DNA of 64,000 nt from Syncephalis plumigaleata (Eukaryota; Zoopagomycota; Zoopagomycetes; Zoopagales; Piptocephalidaceae): assembly GCA_025201365.1 (NCBI GenBank), contig JAIXMF010000013.1, forward strand, positions 124,001-188,000. The letters are read 5' to 3'. Of this stretch, positions 44,162 through 56,271 are shown piece by piece. Both the position numbers and the translations under genes were made by a program. Position 1 is the stretch's first letter. Every line of letters starts with the position of its first letter. The notes under the pieces are model-generated. The model was not told where the DNA came from, searched no databases, and was given only the letters and a program-made list of their open reading frames with translations.

Positions 44162-45736
44162 ATGAATATCGACAACATCAATACTACCCTGTCATCATCA
44201 GCCATGACCACGGATGATTTAGCCAAAGTACTGGCGGGCGATCTATTCTCTTCATTCTCCACTGATTCAATTGATCCTACCTCATTAATAACGCTGGAAT
44301 CAAATCGTCCCAGCAAACATACCATTGATCAACCATCACCGCTCAATTCAACCGATGCATTTCATTTGGTCAATTCGATGGGATTCGCTCCAGGTGATAC
44401 CATAACCGCATCTAGTAGCAATAGTAGTCTGTTCTCTTCATTAAGCAATCCCGCCCTTCCCAACTATGGCGGTCTCGTGTCGTCATCACGTAGTTCCGAG
44501 AGTTCCATGTTTAACATGTTGCTGCCATCCGAATCATCTCGACAGCATGATTTATACCTATGCCAAACGAATGGTACTGGTGGTGACAGTCATAGTATGG
44601 ATGAAGCACTGTTTCGTACAACACTCCACGGCGGATTCCCTATTAAACCACGTCATAGGACGACCAAACGACAGTACAGCATATTGGAACGGCAATTTCG
44701 ACGTAATCCACGACCGGATGCAGCCACTAGAGACGCACTGGCCGCTAAACTATCAATGCGTGGTCGTACCGTTCAGATATGGTTCCAGAATAGACGTGCC
44801 AAGTGTAAGCGTGACAGGGAACGTGGCCGTCCCACGCCACCCTTACCGCGACTTAACGATGAATCCGATCTGTGCGACGATGGAATGGACGATTTGAATC
44901 CGGGTATCGACTGGGATCCTACCGAGTTGGACAGTGAAGGCGGTGTCGAGGAAGCATTACTACGCGATAGTTCCGAGTCTAGTTCGTCGAAACTAGCCTC
45001 TGGACCAGTATCGTCCACCAATCTAAATGGTGTAATGATGATGCCCGATCTTAGTAAGGCGGGCAGTATTAATGACTGGTTAGCGGATATCAATCTGACG
45101 GGTAGTGAGTCGCAACAATTAGTGCAACAACTTGCCGCTAGCAATGCATCGACTGCAGCCTATTTGAATCAACTCGCTCTTAGTGTATCGGGTGCAACCA
45201 ATAATAATAATGGTTGTCTAAATGATACAATGACTAATTTTGATCAATTCGCTTGGTGGTCCGGTGCAACAGATACAGGACAAGCTAACAATGGTGTCTC
45301 TACACCACTTGGCAATCTATCCACGTCACTCGTATCATCGATGCTCGCCAATGCCGTATTACTTAATCAAGCTGAATCCAATAATAATAATAACAGTAGT
45401 AACAACGAGGAGAAGCAAGATGATTGCACCATTGAACAGGATATTACTACGGCTGGGTTAGCATCAGCCAACTGGTTATTTGGATCCAATATCGATTGCT
45501 TAGCCACGACAACACCCGCGACAATCAGTGCAAACACGACTATTGCCAATAGTAGTATACCGAATCCATTCTCACTTATTGCTACTACACCAACTACTAA
45601 TCAAGTGGATATATTAAAGAACAAAGATACCAACACTATTGCTACTGAAGATGACGACAAACTAAACGAGTTCAGACGTCAATTACAGCAACAACGAGAG
45701 CAATTCCCTTTAGAATTATCCGCATTACCGATCTAG
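44162..45736 (+). CDS. Homeodomain transcription factor
   Basis: A single exon of 524 residues from MNIDNINTTLSSSAMTT; an in-frame ATG nine codons earlier lies in a CT/GT repeat and is less likely. The homeodomain is at about residues 160-220: KPRHRTTKRQYSILERQF, RNPRPDAATRDALAAKLS, RTVQIWFQNRRAKCKRDRER, with WFQNRRAK in helix 3 and the typical 60-residue spacing (not TALE). Flanks are Ser/Asn-rich, with acidic stretches after the domain (DESDLCDDGMDDLNPGIDW). RPTPPLPRL follows the domain. Fungal typical homeobox proteins control development and mating, but I cannot place this one in a named group. The protein may be regulated through its long leader. Confidence 0.93.
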   Translation: MNIDNINTTLSSSAMTTDDLAKVLAGDLFSSFSTDSIDPTSLITLESNRPSKHTIDQPSPLNSTDAFHLVNSMGFAPGDTITASSSNSSLFSSLSNPALPNYGGLVSSSRSSESSMFNMLLPSESSRQHDLYLCQTNGTGGDSHSMDEALFRTTLHGGFPIKPRHRTTKRQYSILERQFRRNPRPDAATRDALAAKLSMRGRTVQIWFQNRRAKCKRDRERGRPTPPLPRLNDESDLCDDGMDDLNPGIDWDPTELDSEGGVEEALLRDSSESSSSKLASGPVSSTNLNGVMMMPDLSKAGSINDWLADINLTGSESQQLVQQLAASNASTAAYLNQLALSVSGATNNNNGCLNDTMTNFDQFAWWSGATDTGQANNGVSTPLGNLSTSLVSSMLANAVLLNQAESNNNNNSSNNEEKQDDCTIEQDITTAGLASANWLFGSNIDCLATTTPATISANTTIANSSIPNPFSLIATTPTTNQVDILKNKDTNTIATEDDDKLNEFRRQLQQQREQFPLELSALPI

Positions 45737-46003
45737 CAACGTAAACAATCAATCGCTCGACCATTCCTCAATGATTCATACTGCATTTATGTGTTTTTTT
45801 ACTCTACATTGATATTACTAACATTTGCACGCATTCTCAAAATAAACAATTTACTATAGGAGAACAATCATATGATATCTGATAGATGACTAGCTTGCTT
45901 ATTACATCTTATAATCTAATGGATAAAGTAATGATGTATAGAACGCTTTTAATGTAAATGATACATGAATAACTAATGGAAATAAGGAATAAGGAATAAC
46001 TTG

Positions 46004-47014
46004 CTACACACGATGCACTAATCCGAGATTAATAAGCCGTTCCGCTTCTTGACGTGATATGTAACACTGCGTGCCAGGTTCTAAGCGTAATGCACCACCA
46101 CCCTCTGTTTGTACTAGTCCACCATGACGAATGGCCCTTACTTGCACGTACAATTCCTTGGGTGGTTTCAACTCATCAATTAATCCGATATTGGCATAAT
46201 TGGCCGCATGTCTACGTAATAATCGACTATACTCTCGTTGAAATGCCTCCTCTCCTCCACTCATACGTGTGGCATTCACATTAGTACTATTAATGCCACC
46301 ACCATTCTGTAATGATGTCATTGTTGTATCTATTGATGTCTCTGTAGTTGTTGTTGGTATACGTCCACCACGTCGCCAAGTATCCAATCGAATCATATAC
46401 AAACGATGATGGAGATAAGTCATTAGACAACGCTTATTACGCTTTAACGCCAAATGTTCTATAGTCATTTTTAGATATTGCCATGGTTCCAATGAAGAGG
46501 AAGGACGCGCCTTGTCATTAGAAGTAGCCGATAATGGCTGCGTGTATGTCTCATTCGTATTGGCCATCGACATAGAATTGTCACCTAGTGTATTAGTCGT
46601 ATCTGTATCTAGACTAAATGAATAACCCATAGAACTTGATGACATCTCCATTGGTGTACTCGAGCTGTTATCCATCTCTTGCCATTGTTGTGTTGTCTCC
46701 TCAGATGCTACAAATGTTTGCTCATTGGTTGTATTGGCACTCTCTTCATCTGCAGTATTCATCATAGTCATATTACTGTCATTATGCTCGAGATTAGACG
46801 TTGTTGCACTGATTTGTGACGAATCAGTCATGACTTTATCACTAGCTGTCGCGTAACTAGAAGTGAGTCGTTCCAAGTGTTCTTGTATATTGTCTGAAAG
46901 ATAGTTCAATTCCTGACATACTGCTTGTACTAGTTCACGATTGAATGGCGGTAAACGATCTACCGTCGTCCGTTTCGCTTCAAGTACTAGTTTCTGTGCA
47001 TTATCACAGTACAT
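46004..47014 (-). CDS. PSF1: GINS complex subunit PSF1 with an expanded linker
   Basis: An intronless gene of 336 residues. It starts MYCDNAQKLVLEAKRT (compare MFCEKAMELIRELHR in animals), then LPPFNRELVQAVCQELNYL. The A domain resumes at YLKMTIEHLALKRNKRCLMT and YLHHRLYMIRLDTWRRGG, followed by EYSRLLRRHAANYANI and the B domain DELKPPKELYVQVRAIR ending RLINLGLVHRV. PSF1 is one of four GINS subunits of the CMG helicase, needed for replication initiation and elongation. Family members are about 200 residues. Here about 110 Ser/Thr/Asn/Met-rich residues (roughly residues 50-165) are inserted between the first helices and the LKRNKRC core, plus a shorter Thr/Asn insert after RRGGRIP. The inserts are in frame and are probably disordered loops. 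Confidence 0.93.
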   Translation of the reverse strand: MYCDNAQKLVLEAKRTTVDRLPPFNRELVQAVCQELNYLSDNIQEHLERLTSSYATASDKVMTDSSQISATTSNLEHNDSNMTMMNTADEESANTTNEQTFVASEETTQQWQEMDNSSSTPMEMSSSSMGYSFSLDTDTTNTLGDNSMSMANTNETYTQPLSATSNDKARPSSSLEPWQYLKMTIEHLALKRNKRCLMTYLHHRLYMIRLDTWRRGGRIPTTTTETSIDTTMTSLQNGGGINSTNVNATRMSGGEEAFQREYSRLLRRHAANYANIGLIDELKPPKELYVQVRAIRHGGLVQTEGGGALRLEPGTQCYISRQEAERLINLGLVHRV

Positions 47015-47145
47015 GATGGAATGAGAGTAAAAGGAACAAGTACAATAACAACAACAATAACGAAAAAAGAAATAGCAAAAATACGCGTATCACAATGTGA
47101 TGATGAATCGAGTAATAGTTATTTATTGTTCATTTTTATTAATCA

Positions 47146-47465
47146 GAGGATGGGGTTGTAGCCAAGTGGTTACGCTCTGTTTCTCGGACGAATAGGTCCT
47201 GGGTTCGATTCCTGCCAATCCCGTCATAGGGAAAAAGGTATCCTTTCTAACTAGTTAACAGAAATGTTGACATTTATTAACCTACCGACTATATGCTAGT
47301 TGGTTTTTCTGCTACACAGCCGTGTTCTGCATTCGCAAGACACATTTTCCATCAATGTACCAGCCAAAGCACAAATAGTTTGTTAAAAAACTGTTTTTCA
47401 ATCTTCCACACTTGCGTATGATTTATTTATGTATTCTTAGTTAAATAAATCTACATTATTCTCTC
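47146..47465 (+). mobile_element. SINE family A head with a different 3' tail (copy 3)
   Basis: This copy starts GAGGATGGGGTTG and matches copies 1 and 2 through the tRNA-like head and body up to about CACATTTTCCAT (47,354). It then changes completely to a tail containing AATGTACCAGCC and TTAAATAAATCTACATTATT, with no long A run. An exact 16-bp duplication (TCATTTTTATTAATCA at 47130-47145 and 47466-47481) bounds it, so the odd tail belongs to the inserted unit. The element is 320 bp, uninterrupted, and sits just upstream of PSF1. Confidence 0.85.
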
Positions 47466-47481
47466 TCATTTTTATTAATCA

Positions 47482-48218
47482 AGTTTATTATAAAATGTAT
47501 AGACATAATAATAGAATGTAGATTACTTACCTCATAATAATGCAAATGATTAGTGCAACAGATATTACCTACTATTTGAAAGCTGATTAGTTGATAGTAG
47601 GTAATGTTGTCAATGTTATGGTATGCGAATGATTAGTGTGTGTGCATGTTTGTATATCTGTATGTATGTATGTATAAGTGAAAATGATGTAAGATTGAGC
47701 TGAATAAACGCTTGGTGTATATGATCGGATGAGTGGATTAGTGAGTGAGTGGATATTTATTCCGTTGAACGTTGAATGGCGAGTAATCATTGTAGTTATA
47801 CATGTAATTGTGTGCAAGTATAGTTGTATATAAATCGCTACCATAGTAAGTAATCAAAACAACGATAATTAATTGTAATAGAGATATGACTGTATATGCA
47901 TGGACTGTATGTATGTATGTATGTGTGCATGTATGTGTGTGTGCGCGTGTGTGTGTCTGTGTTGTTGTTGTTGTTTATAAAACGAACAGTAAACTGATAA
48001 GAGTGACTCATTATTGTTATTATAGCAGTAATGAGTATGATCATAGTAATTGAAGTAATTGAAGTAGTAGTAGTAGTTGACGCTGCAATTGATTATATAA
48101 TTGATGACTAATAATAATCGCATATTTGTACTTTCATAGCATTATTGATCCATCGATAAGTGAGTGTGAATGTGAATGAGTGTGTACGTGTGTGAGTGTG
48201 AGTGTGTTCATTTGTATT
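47482..48218. other. Intergenic with GT/GTAT microsatellites
   Basis: Holds (GTAT)n and (GT)n runs at about 47,908-47,964 (GTATGTATGTATGT, then GTGTGTGCGCGTGTG), a (GTT)n run at 47,961-47,974, (GTA)n at 48,066-48,077, and GTGA-type repeats near 48,165-48,205. The right end is the 3' UTR of the Tra2-like paralogue. No gene is supported. Confidence 0.55.
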
Positions 48219-49553
48219 TTAACGGCGTTCATATCGTTCACGACGATCATAACCACCTCGATCAAAGTCACGACCACCACCACCACCACTGCCATTACGA
48301 TCATAGTCGCGTGTATTACCACGATCGTAACCACCACCGCCACTGCCACCACCACGATTGTTGTAATTATCACTACGACCATGTCCACGATCATAGTCAC
48401 GACCACTTCGATCGTAGTCACGTCCATGTCCTCGATCATAATCACGTCCGTGTCCACGATCGAAATCACGACCATGTCCGCGGTCAAAGTCGCGACCACC
48501 TCGATCAAAGTCGCGTCCGTGTCCACGATCGAAGTCACGGCCACCACGGTCGAAGTCACGACCTGGTCGATCATAAGGACCACCACGTCCACCACGACCA
48601 CGATCAAAGTCACGACCACCACGATCATAGCCACCTCGACCACCACGTCCACCTTTATATTAAACAGATAGTATCAGTATTTATACTAATAGTAGTAATA
48701 GTAATAGTAACATACTCTTAGGACCACCTTGATATTGACCAGGAGTTGGTGTACGTGGACGACTACGTTTAGCCTAATCACCGTCATTGTTATTAGCATA
48801 GATTACTATTAATCTAATCATAGTATTTACCGTTTCAACATTGATAGCACGATTGTAAAGCATAAATCCGGTTAATTCTCGCTTGCAGTCATCGGCTTGT
48901 TCGCATGTCTCCATTGTAACAAAGGCAAATCCACGATGTTCATGCGAATGTGGATCTCTCATTACTTGACATTTCGCTACCTATCGCGTATCGTTATTAG
49001 TATATTGACCTATAGTGATAACTAGATCTATTGTATACCTTGCCATATTTCGCGAATGTTTCCTCTAATTCTCGTTCACTAACATGTGATGATAGACCAG
49101 AAACGAATAGATTGTTACCGGGATTCTCAGAGAAAGCGCCTTGTGAATCTTCACGACTAATCAACTAGTTAATATCATTATTACTAATAGTGCCATGGTT
49201 ATTACTACTTACCGTTGTCCATAAGGAGATCGGTCACGATAACGACGAGCACCTGGTGAACGAGAACGCTCGCGTCGATAATCACGATCAGAACTCTGCG
49301 GTGGTGGTGGTATTGGTGAGCGTGAACGAGAGTGTCCACGAGCTGGTACAGGTGAACCGGAACGAGAACGACTTGGATAATTGCTGCCGCTGTTACGAGG
49401 ATTGCCTTCACCGTGTGTGTCAGCGTTGTTCTCGCTCCAATTATCTTGGCGTAGATTGCCTTCACCGTGCGTGTCTGCGTTATTCTCACCCCACGCATCT
49501 TGACGCATTTCCACGTCGTCTACACTGTCAAACTCATCTCGGTGACGATCCAT
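48219..49553 (-). CDS. Tra2-like RNA-binding protein with GRDFDRG-repeat tail
   Basis: About five exons on the minus strand. The N-terminal exon (from 49553) has two tandem copies of WGENNADTHGEGN/WSENNADTHGEGN and then an RS-rich part (SRSRSGSPVPARGHSRSRSP). The RRM: NNLFVSGLSSHVSERELEET, CQVMRDPHSHEHRGFAFVTM, LTGFMLYNRAINVET; then the Tra2 linker KRSRPRTPTPGQYQGGPK. Instead of an RS tail the last exon encodes about 140 residues of Gly/Arg/Asp repeats with about ten units of GRDFDRG or GRDYDRG and GGRGGRGGYDRGG stretches. RRM plus linker say it is a paralogue of the Tra2-like gene at 30.5 kb; RGG-type tails bind RNA and phase separate. It probably acts as a splicing or mRNP factor. Confidence 0.9.
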
Positions 49554-50167
49554 GGTCGAGTCACTACTATTCTGTATAGGAGATAGGGTATATGCTGCTG
49601 CTGCTACTACACTGTACGATTACTATCCAGGGCTTATTCAGAACAATAGTATAATGAATAGCAATAGCCTATGCTCGATCAATAGACTAGCAGAGAAAGA
49701 AAGAAGGAAAGAAAGAAACAAGAGGATCCGATCCAACGATGAAAACTAGTAAGCGTGGTAGAGAAACAAAAAAACGCCAAAGGAGAAAGATGAGGAGAGA
49801 TATGCCAAAACGACAGTGATGTGGGTAAATAATGGCATAAGAGAGCATGAATGCATTTCTCAACCGTGCCCAATATCACATCTGCATTGATGCGTGTGGG
49901 CGAGTAATCAATAATAATAATAATAATAATAGAGGGATTAGGAACAAGGGACTCACCCTAGTAAGAGTAGGTGATCATTTCAGCCAATGATCATCACATC
50001 TACTTGCATACCATCTCCACTCAACTTCACACTCAAATGTAAACAAAAGTTGACGTGTACTTTCTGTTAATCACTCTATCACCTATTATTCCTTCTCTTT
50101 ACATCTTTTCCTTTATTATTCCACTGTCATCGTTGTTTACCTTTTATTCATAATTAACGCGTATTCC
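49554..50167. promoter_or_regulatory. Divergent promoter region of the Tra2-like paralogue and ASPM
   Basis: A 614-bp region. It contains a purine run AAGAAAGAAGGAAAGAAAG at about 49,698 (pyrimidine-rich on the strand of the Tra2-like gene), an (AAT)n run at about 49,912-49,929 and a T/C-rich stretch before ASPM. No specific element is named. Confidence 0.4.
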
Positions 50168-53100
50168 ATGAAGCGTACGCGTTCCACTCTAGTGAGGGAT
50201 AGTGTGTCCCAGCCACTTGCTGATTTACGAAAGAAAACACGTAGTAGCGTGGCTGCATCGGGATCTGCCTGTATTGGCGGGGACAACGCGTCTCCTTATC
50301 CTTTGGACAGCGGGAAGAAGATATTTGGTCTAGACCGAAATGTGGAGACACGCGTAAGTACACTAATACCGCGTAGATGACTTGTTTAGTGAATGCTCAC
50401 CGTTGCGTTTATCACTCTTGTATGGTTAGCCAAAACTGAATCTACGCTCTGGTCTCAAGTTAGCCGAGACTACCAATATTATCGAGTCACCTAGGCCGGA
50501 TAAAGTGGGAAATGCACCCGGAAAGCGTAAAGCACCAACTCAATCGGGTTTAGGCCAGTTGAAGAAGCGAGTTAAATCTACATTGCCAGCCGGACATGTA
50601 CCACCTCGTCCATCCGTTGATCTCTATGGCGACCAGTGGATGGATAAGCAGGAGCGATCCTTCCTTACATGGATTAACCATGAATTCGATCGAGCAGCTG
50701 TAACCAAGAATTTTCTAGATAACTCTTCTACCGATGGATCACTCCAGCATTTTACAGTTTGTATGGAATTCGAGCATACTTGCCAAATGGCTCGTAGCTT
50801 TTTTAATGATAAACCATTGCAAACAATATTGAAGAAAGTAAATGAGGTATGTGTAACTACTAGTAAGCATAGGATACACTAATTAATTACATGTAACATG
50901 AATGATTAGGCTGTAGATAAGAAGAAACTGACCGTCAATACAGATGGCGATTTCTGCATGGATATAAGCAGACGCAAGTCACTCATTGCCGTGATCATGT
51001 CATTCGATACTCGATGGCTCATGATAGCCCTGAATATCTTTTCAACTCGAGCAATTATGCCATTGTCTATGTTAAAGCAAGCGAATATATCAGTACTAGT
51101 AGAGGAGGTAAGAAACAACAATAGAAGGTGATACTACTATTAGATATTAATCTATGCACATATCTAGTATATTCTGGGATACTCGGCTGCATTACGACGT
51201 AATGTCACCGGCGATGGTCAGTCAATGCTTGATCATAACAAAGCAGTAATCAAACGACTATTCGCCATTATCCTCTTCCTCGATCGTGCCAAAACCGCCA
51301 ATCTCATTCCAAGTCAACCCTGTTTATTTGCAAAGGTAATTGAACATCTAGTCAGTATAATAATGCTGATATTAATACACTACATTAGAATGCTCCATTC
51401 AAATCATGTAAAGCTATTATAAATGAAATTGCACGACATTGCATAGCCGGTGAAGGTGATATCATTCGACATTTATCGTATCTTAGCTATACAGTTACGT
51501 GGGAGCAATCATCTATGGATGAATACAACTATCACGTCAATAATCTGGCTGTCGATCTACGAGATGGCATTCGTATTGCTCGTCTCATTGAACTACACTC
51601 ATCTGGTTCATTCCAACTTAGTGTATGTAATAATAATATCAGTGATGTTAATGGCAATAATGCTAACACTAGTTGAATCTAGACATCATTAAAGGTACCG
51701 GCCATCGATCGTGCCGATAGAATACGCAATTTGGAGGTGTGCTTCAAGCATTTGGCCAAGGAAGGATTGAAGCTATCAAGTTTCCGCGATGGTCGTATTA
51801 AGCCAGAAGACATTGTAGACGGTCATCGCAAGAATACACTAGAGATGTTGTGGCGCTTGATTCTACACTGGAAAGTAGGCGGGCTTGTCAATCAAGATGA
51901 GATTCGCGCGGAAACCGACCAGTTGATATGTAATTACGTAAGAAAGTTCAAGGCTCGTCCCGCATTTGATATGGAGGTATGTTTGATATACATATACATA
52001 TATAGCATGATCAGTCATTAATTTTGTATGCATAGAATACCGTATACTTGTCGAGTAATCCATTGTCATTACTCTTGAGATGGTGCCAGGCAGTTGGTGC
52101 ATTCTACAATGTCCAAATATCCAATTTCACGTCTAGTTTTGCCGATGGCAGTGTATTCTGCTATCTTATCGGTCATTATCATCCACGTCTACTTAAGAAT
52201 CGTTCTATTCTACACGCATCTGAGGAAACGCTCAAGGATGTAAGTAATGTATATTTACAAGCTATACCTATAGTTTATAACTAATCGAATACTAGGAGCG
52301 AACTCGAATGAGTCGATACAATGACATAGCAAGTAATAGCACTGGGTTCACCATTAATTTTAGTCCCATTCGTTCCAAGCGTAAACTCACACCACTTCAA
52401 CTTACTGGCATTCATAATTATCAACAATTAAAGGAAATGTCCCAGCAAATTGGCGGTATACCATTAATATGTAAGTGGCGGTTAGATGATGGTAATAACG
52501 ACAATTGTAACACATATTCATATTATATAGTCAATGACCGTGACTTTGCATGTACATCATCACCCGACGAGAAAGTCGTCATCACCTATGTATCCTATTT
52601 GTGTTCTCGTTTATTAGTATTAAGTAATGAGTCTAGAGTAAGTAGCATCTAAACACAACAAGTGACTCACTCCTCTTCCTAATGGCTAACATACATTGGT
52701 GTAGGCGGCCAAGACAATCCAACAATTCTGGCGTCAATACGGAGGCAATCGTTACACGCCAGAACATCACGCGGCAGCATCGACTATACAGAAAGTAGTA
52801 CGTCATTTCTTGAAGCAACGACAAGTAGAAAGACATCGCTTGGCATGTATCACCAAGATTCAAGCAATGTGGCGTGGTCGAATGGCACGCAATCAAGTAC
52901 AATTAACGCGTAATGCTATCGTTACACTTCAATGTTACGCTCATGCCTATCTAGCACGGCAACATATCAATCTAGAACGTACGACCATTCTATGTCAACA
53001 ATTGGCACGCGGATATTTGACACGTCAATCTTATCAGTTGCAACGTGCACGTATCGTACAATTGCAATCAAGGGCACGTGGCTATTTGGCGCGTCAGTTC

Positions 53101-56100
53101 TACGAGCTAAGAAAGGAGGAAGACAAGGCGGCTCTTTTGATTCAAACAGCTTATCGACGACATCGATGCAGCACTCGGTATCAGCAACTACGACAAGCTA
53201 CACTATGTATACAACGTCGTCGTCGTGCCACACTGTATATGCGTCAAACGAGAATGACCTACCTGCGAATGATCGGTGCTATCCAGATGGTGCAAGCTAT
53301 GATACGTGGACAACAAGCACGAGCACGCCTTGCCGCAACACGTAATGCCATCGTTACTGTGCAAGCATACGTACGACGATGGCATGTACAACAACGTAAT
53401 ATTTGCCAACAACAGGCGGCCATTTCTGTACAAAAGATATGGCGTGGCTACTTGCAACGTCAGCAATACGGTCAAACTAGACGGGCTACTCGCCTAATCC
53501 AACAGCAATGGCGAGCACGTCAACAAGGACGAGTGGTTCGCTATCAATTGGCGATACAACACAACGCGGCTACAATCATTCAAAGTCACTATCGTGGCTG
53601 GCGTACACGCTACTATTTGTCTATTTATCAACGAGCGGTACATGTTGTGGAACAGCGTCGATGGGAAACACTACAAGCACGACAGCAACGACATGCGTAT
53701 TTGCGTTTGAAGCAGGCAACTATGCAAATGCAATACAAATGGCGTGCCACCTTATATGCTCGACAAATACGCAATCATTATGCAACATGGCGATTGGCAG
53801 TCATTACAATTCAACGCTACATTCGTGGATATCAAGTACGCGCTAGACTTGAACAGCTTCGCAATGCTGTTGCCATAGTGGATCAGTGTCGCCACCAATT
53901 ATTGGTAGCACGCCAACAGCGACATTCATTCTTACAGTTACGCTACGCGACATTATGGCTGCAACAGCATTGGCGAGCCATTCTACGTGGCCGACAGGAG
54001 CGTGCCCACTATCTACAGCAACGATCGGCTGCCATCAAGATACAGTCGATATATAGAGGATTCGTCGTGCGACAACAACTTGCTCGCATTCAAGCTAGCG
54101 TTCGCACCATTGAGACAATACGTCATGCTCAACTACAAGCTCGTGTGCAACGACACAATTACCTCATGCTTAGATCTGCTGCAACTGCATTGCAACAGCG
54201 TTGGCGAGCCATTCTACTGGGTCGACATGTACGTGAGCAATGGCAACTACATCGATGGGCTACACTTACCGTTCAACGATATTATCGTGGCTACATTGTT
54301 CGTCGTGAATTGACCGTACTACGTGCTAGTGTAGCAGTAATCGAAACTCGTCGAACTGCTTTGTTAATGGTACGACAACAACAAGCTAGTTATCAGGCAC
54401 TTCGTCGTGCAGTGATTAATGTACAACGACGACGACGATCGGCTATTGTTACCCGCCAGATACAAGTGGAATATCAAGCGGTGCAGCATAGTATCATTTC
54501 CATTCAGTCATTGGTACGTGGTCATCTGGCACGAGAATCTACCCGACAACAAAAGGCGGCCATTTGTATTCAATCAATCTATCGTGGTTATCATCAACAA
54601 ATGGTATTCCAACAATTACGACATGCTACAATACAGATACAGCATCGACGACGTGCTACACTAATTGCACGCTCTGTACAGGCGACATATCAACAGCTAC
54701 GTCAGGCCGCATTAACTATACAATCACGATGGAGAGCACGTCAATTGGGACAGTCTATTCGTCAGGATTACTTGGCAACCAAGCAATCTATCAATCGAGT
54801 GCAAGCATTGATTCGTGGCTATCATGCACGTCGTAGAACTGAAATGGAACGAGCGAAGCAAGCATTTATTGTTCAATTGCAAGCCATCAGTCGAGGCTAT
54901 CAAACACGTCTTGCACTGAAACAACAGCAACAAGCAGCAACGTGTATAGCCGCTTTCTACCGAGGATACGTGCAACGTCGAGCATATTTATCGCTGCAAC
55001 GTCTAGTGCTTGACATTCAAACCTGTTACCGTGCTCAGTCTGCTCGTGATCGCTACCGTGAAATGGTACGACAACGAGAGGAGCGGTGTAAAGCCATTGG
55101 CGTGTACATTCGCACACAGAATGCCGCTCGACTTATTCAACGTGTTTATCGTCGTCGTTTGCAAGCAGCCCAACTAGCACGAATCCGAGCACGACAAGAG
55201 CAGGCAGCAGCACGTATCATACAATTCCATGCACGTGGCTGGATAGCACGTCTACGTCATATACGCTTAATGAAGGCGATCTACACTTTCCAATCATTAT
55301 GGCGTGGCTATCTCGTACGCAAGGAGACATCACGTCAAGTACGCATAGCACGTGCACGTATAGCGAAGGCCAATGCTCAAGCGCAAGAGCATATGCGTCT
55401 GGCCAATCGTACAACCGTGGCCATCGATATCATTCTAGGTAGTCGACGTCTTACCGATGTCATTAACGCGTGTATGCATTTGGGTAAGTTGATCGATATT
55501 TGCATGGATAATGACACCACTAACACATCATGCACTATTATCATTACAATAGAGGTGGTCACTCGTTGGTCACGCGAATGTCGTTTCCGTCTACTTGAGC
55601 ATAATGTCGTGGGTGTGATGCTATCCACCATGAGTTCATGCAACCAAAGTGCTCCCCATAAAAAGTTGCTCATCCATGCTTGTCGCACGTTACAACATCT
55701 AGCCACTGATCCTCGTTGTATGACCACCGTACTACCAAATCCTGCTGCAGTTGATGTGATGATTGATCTACTAAAAACGTATCATCGCAAGAGTGAAGAT
55801 GCCGATTTATTCAAGTGTATTGCTCATATCTTTCTACTAATTACCTGTGAACCACAATGCTGCAGGGTAAGTAATGAGTAGCTTGTCACGAATGATGCTA
55901 ACAATGACATGTAGCCTATACTTAACACGCTACATTCTGTTAAACGAATGAACGAGGTCCACGCTCTAGCCAAGAAACGTTTGGATAAAGACATGGCCTC
56001 TACACCACATGCAACGGGCGAGAAGCGAATACAGCTAAAGAAGCAGGCCAAAGCACTTGACATGCTTGGTACAGCCATCGGTACATTGAAGGATTTAATG

Positions 56101-56112
56101 TCCAACAATTAG
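50168..56112 (+). CDS. ASPM: Abnormal-spindle protein homologue (ASPM/Asp)
   Basis: About ten exons, the last coding TAG at 56110-56112. The N terminus is basic and short, without a visible ASH domain. The microtubule-associated region includes LTWINHEFDRAA and KTANLIPSQPCLFAK. Calponin-homology region 1: DEYNYHVNNLAVDLRDGIRI (about 51.5 kb); CH2: SLLLRWCQAVGAFYNVQISN and FADGSVFCYLIGHYHP (about 52.1 kb). From about 52,706 to 55,340 lies an array of about 35 IQ-like motifs of about 23 residues (for example IQKVVRHFLKQRQ, IQAMWRGRMARNQ), nearly all in one exon. A C-terminal ARM/HEAT-like domain follows (TRWSRECRFRLLEHNVVGVM, RTLQHLATDP). ASPM binds minus ends at spindle poles with calmodulin on the IQ motifs. 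The domain order equals that of animals apart from the N terminus. Confidence 0.94.
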
Positions 56113-56271
56113 TAGTAGTAGTAGTAGTAATCTTTATTGTTTAACGTATTTCACTGTTCCTTTATCTTCATCATTGTTAATAAACTACAGACTTTGTCAT
56201 TATAAACATTATAAATTGTAATTACGTAATTTGAAATAGATTATATTTACTTATATTGCAGAATAAGATAA

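Noticed and set aside
48176-48721. His- and Thr-rich plus-strand ORFs of 160-180 codons
   Set aside because: They are antisense images of the GRDFDRG repeat exon of the Tra2-like gene.
52932-54836. Several 60-140-codon frames overlapping ASPM
   Set aside because: All are alternative frames of the IQ-repeat exon, whose frame alone has homology.
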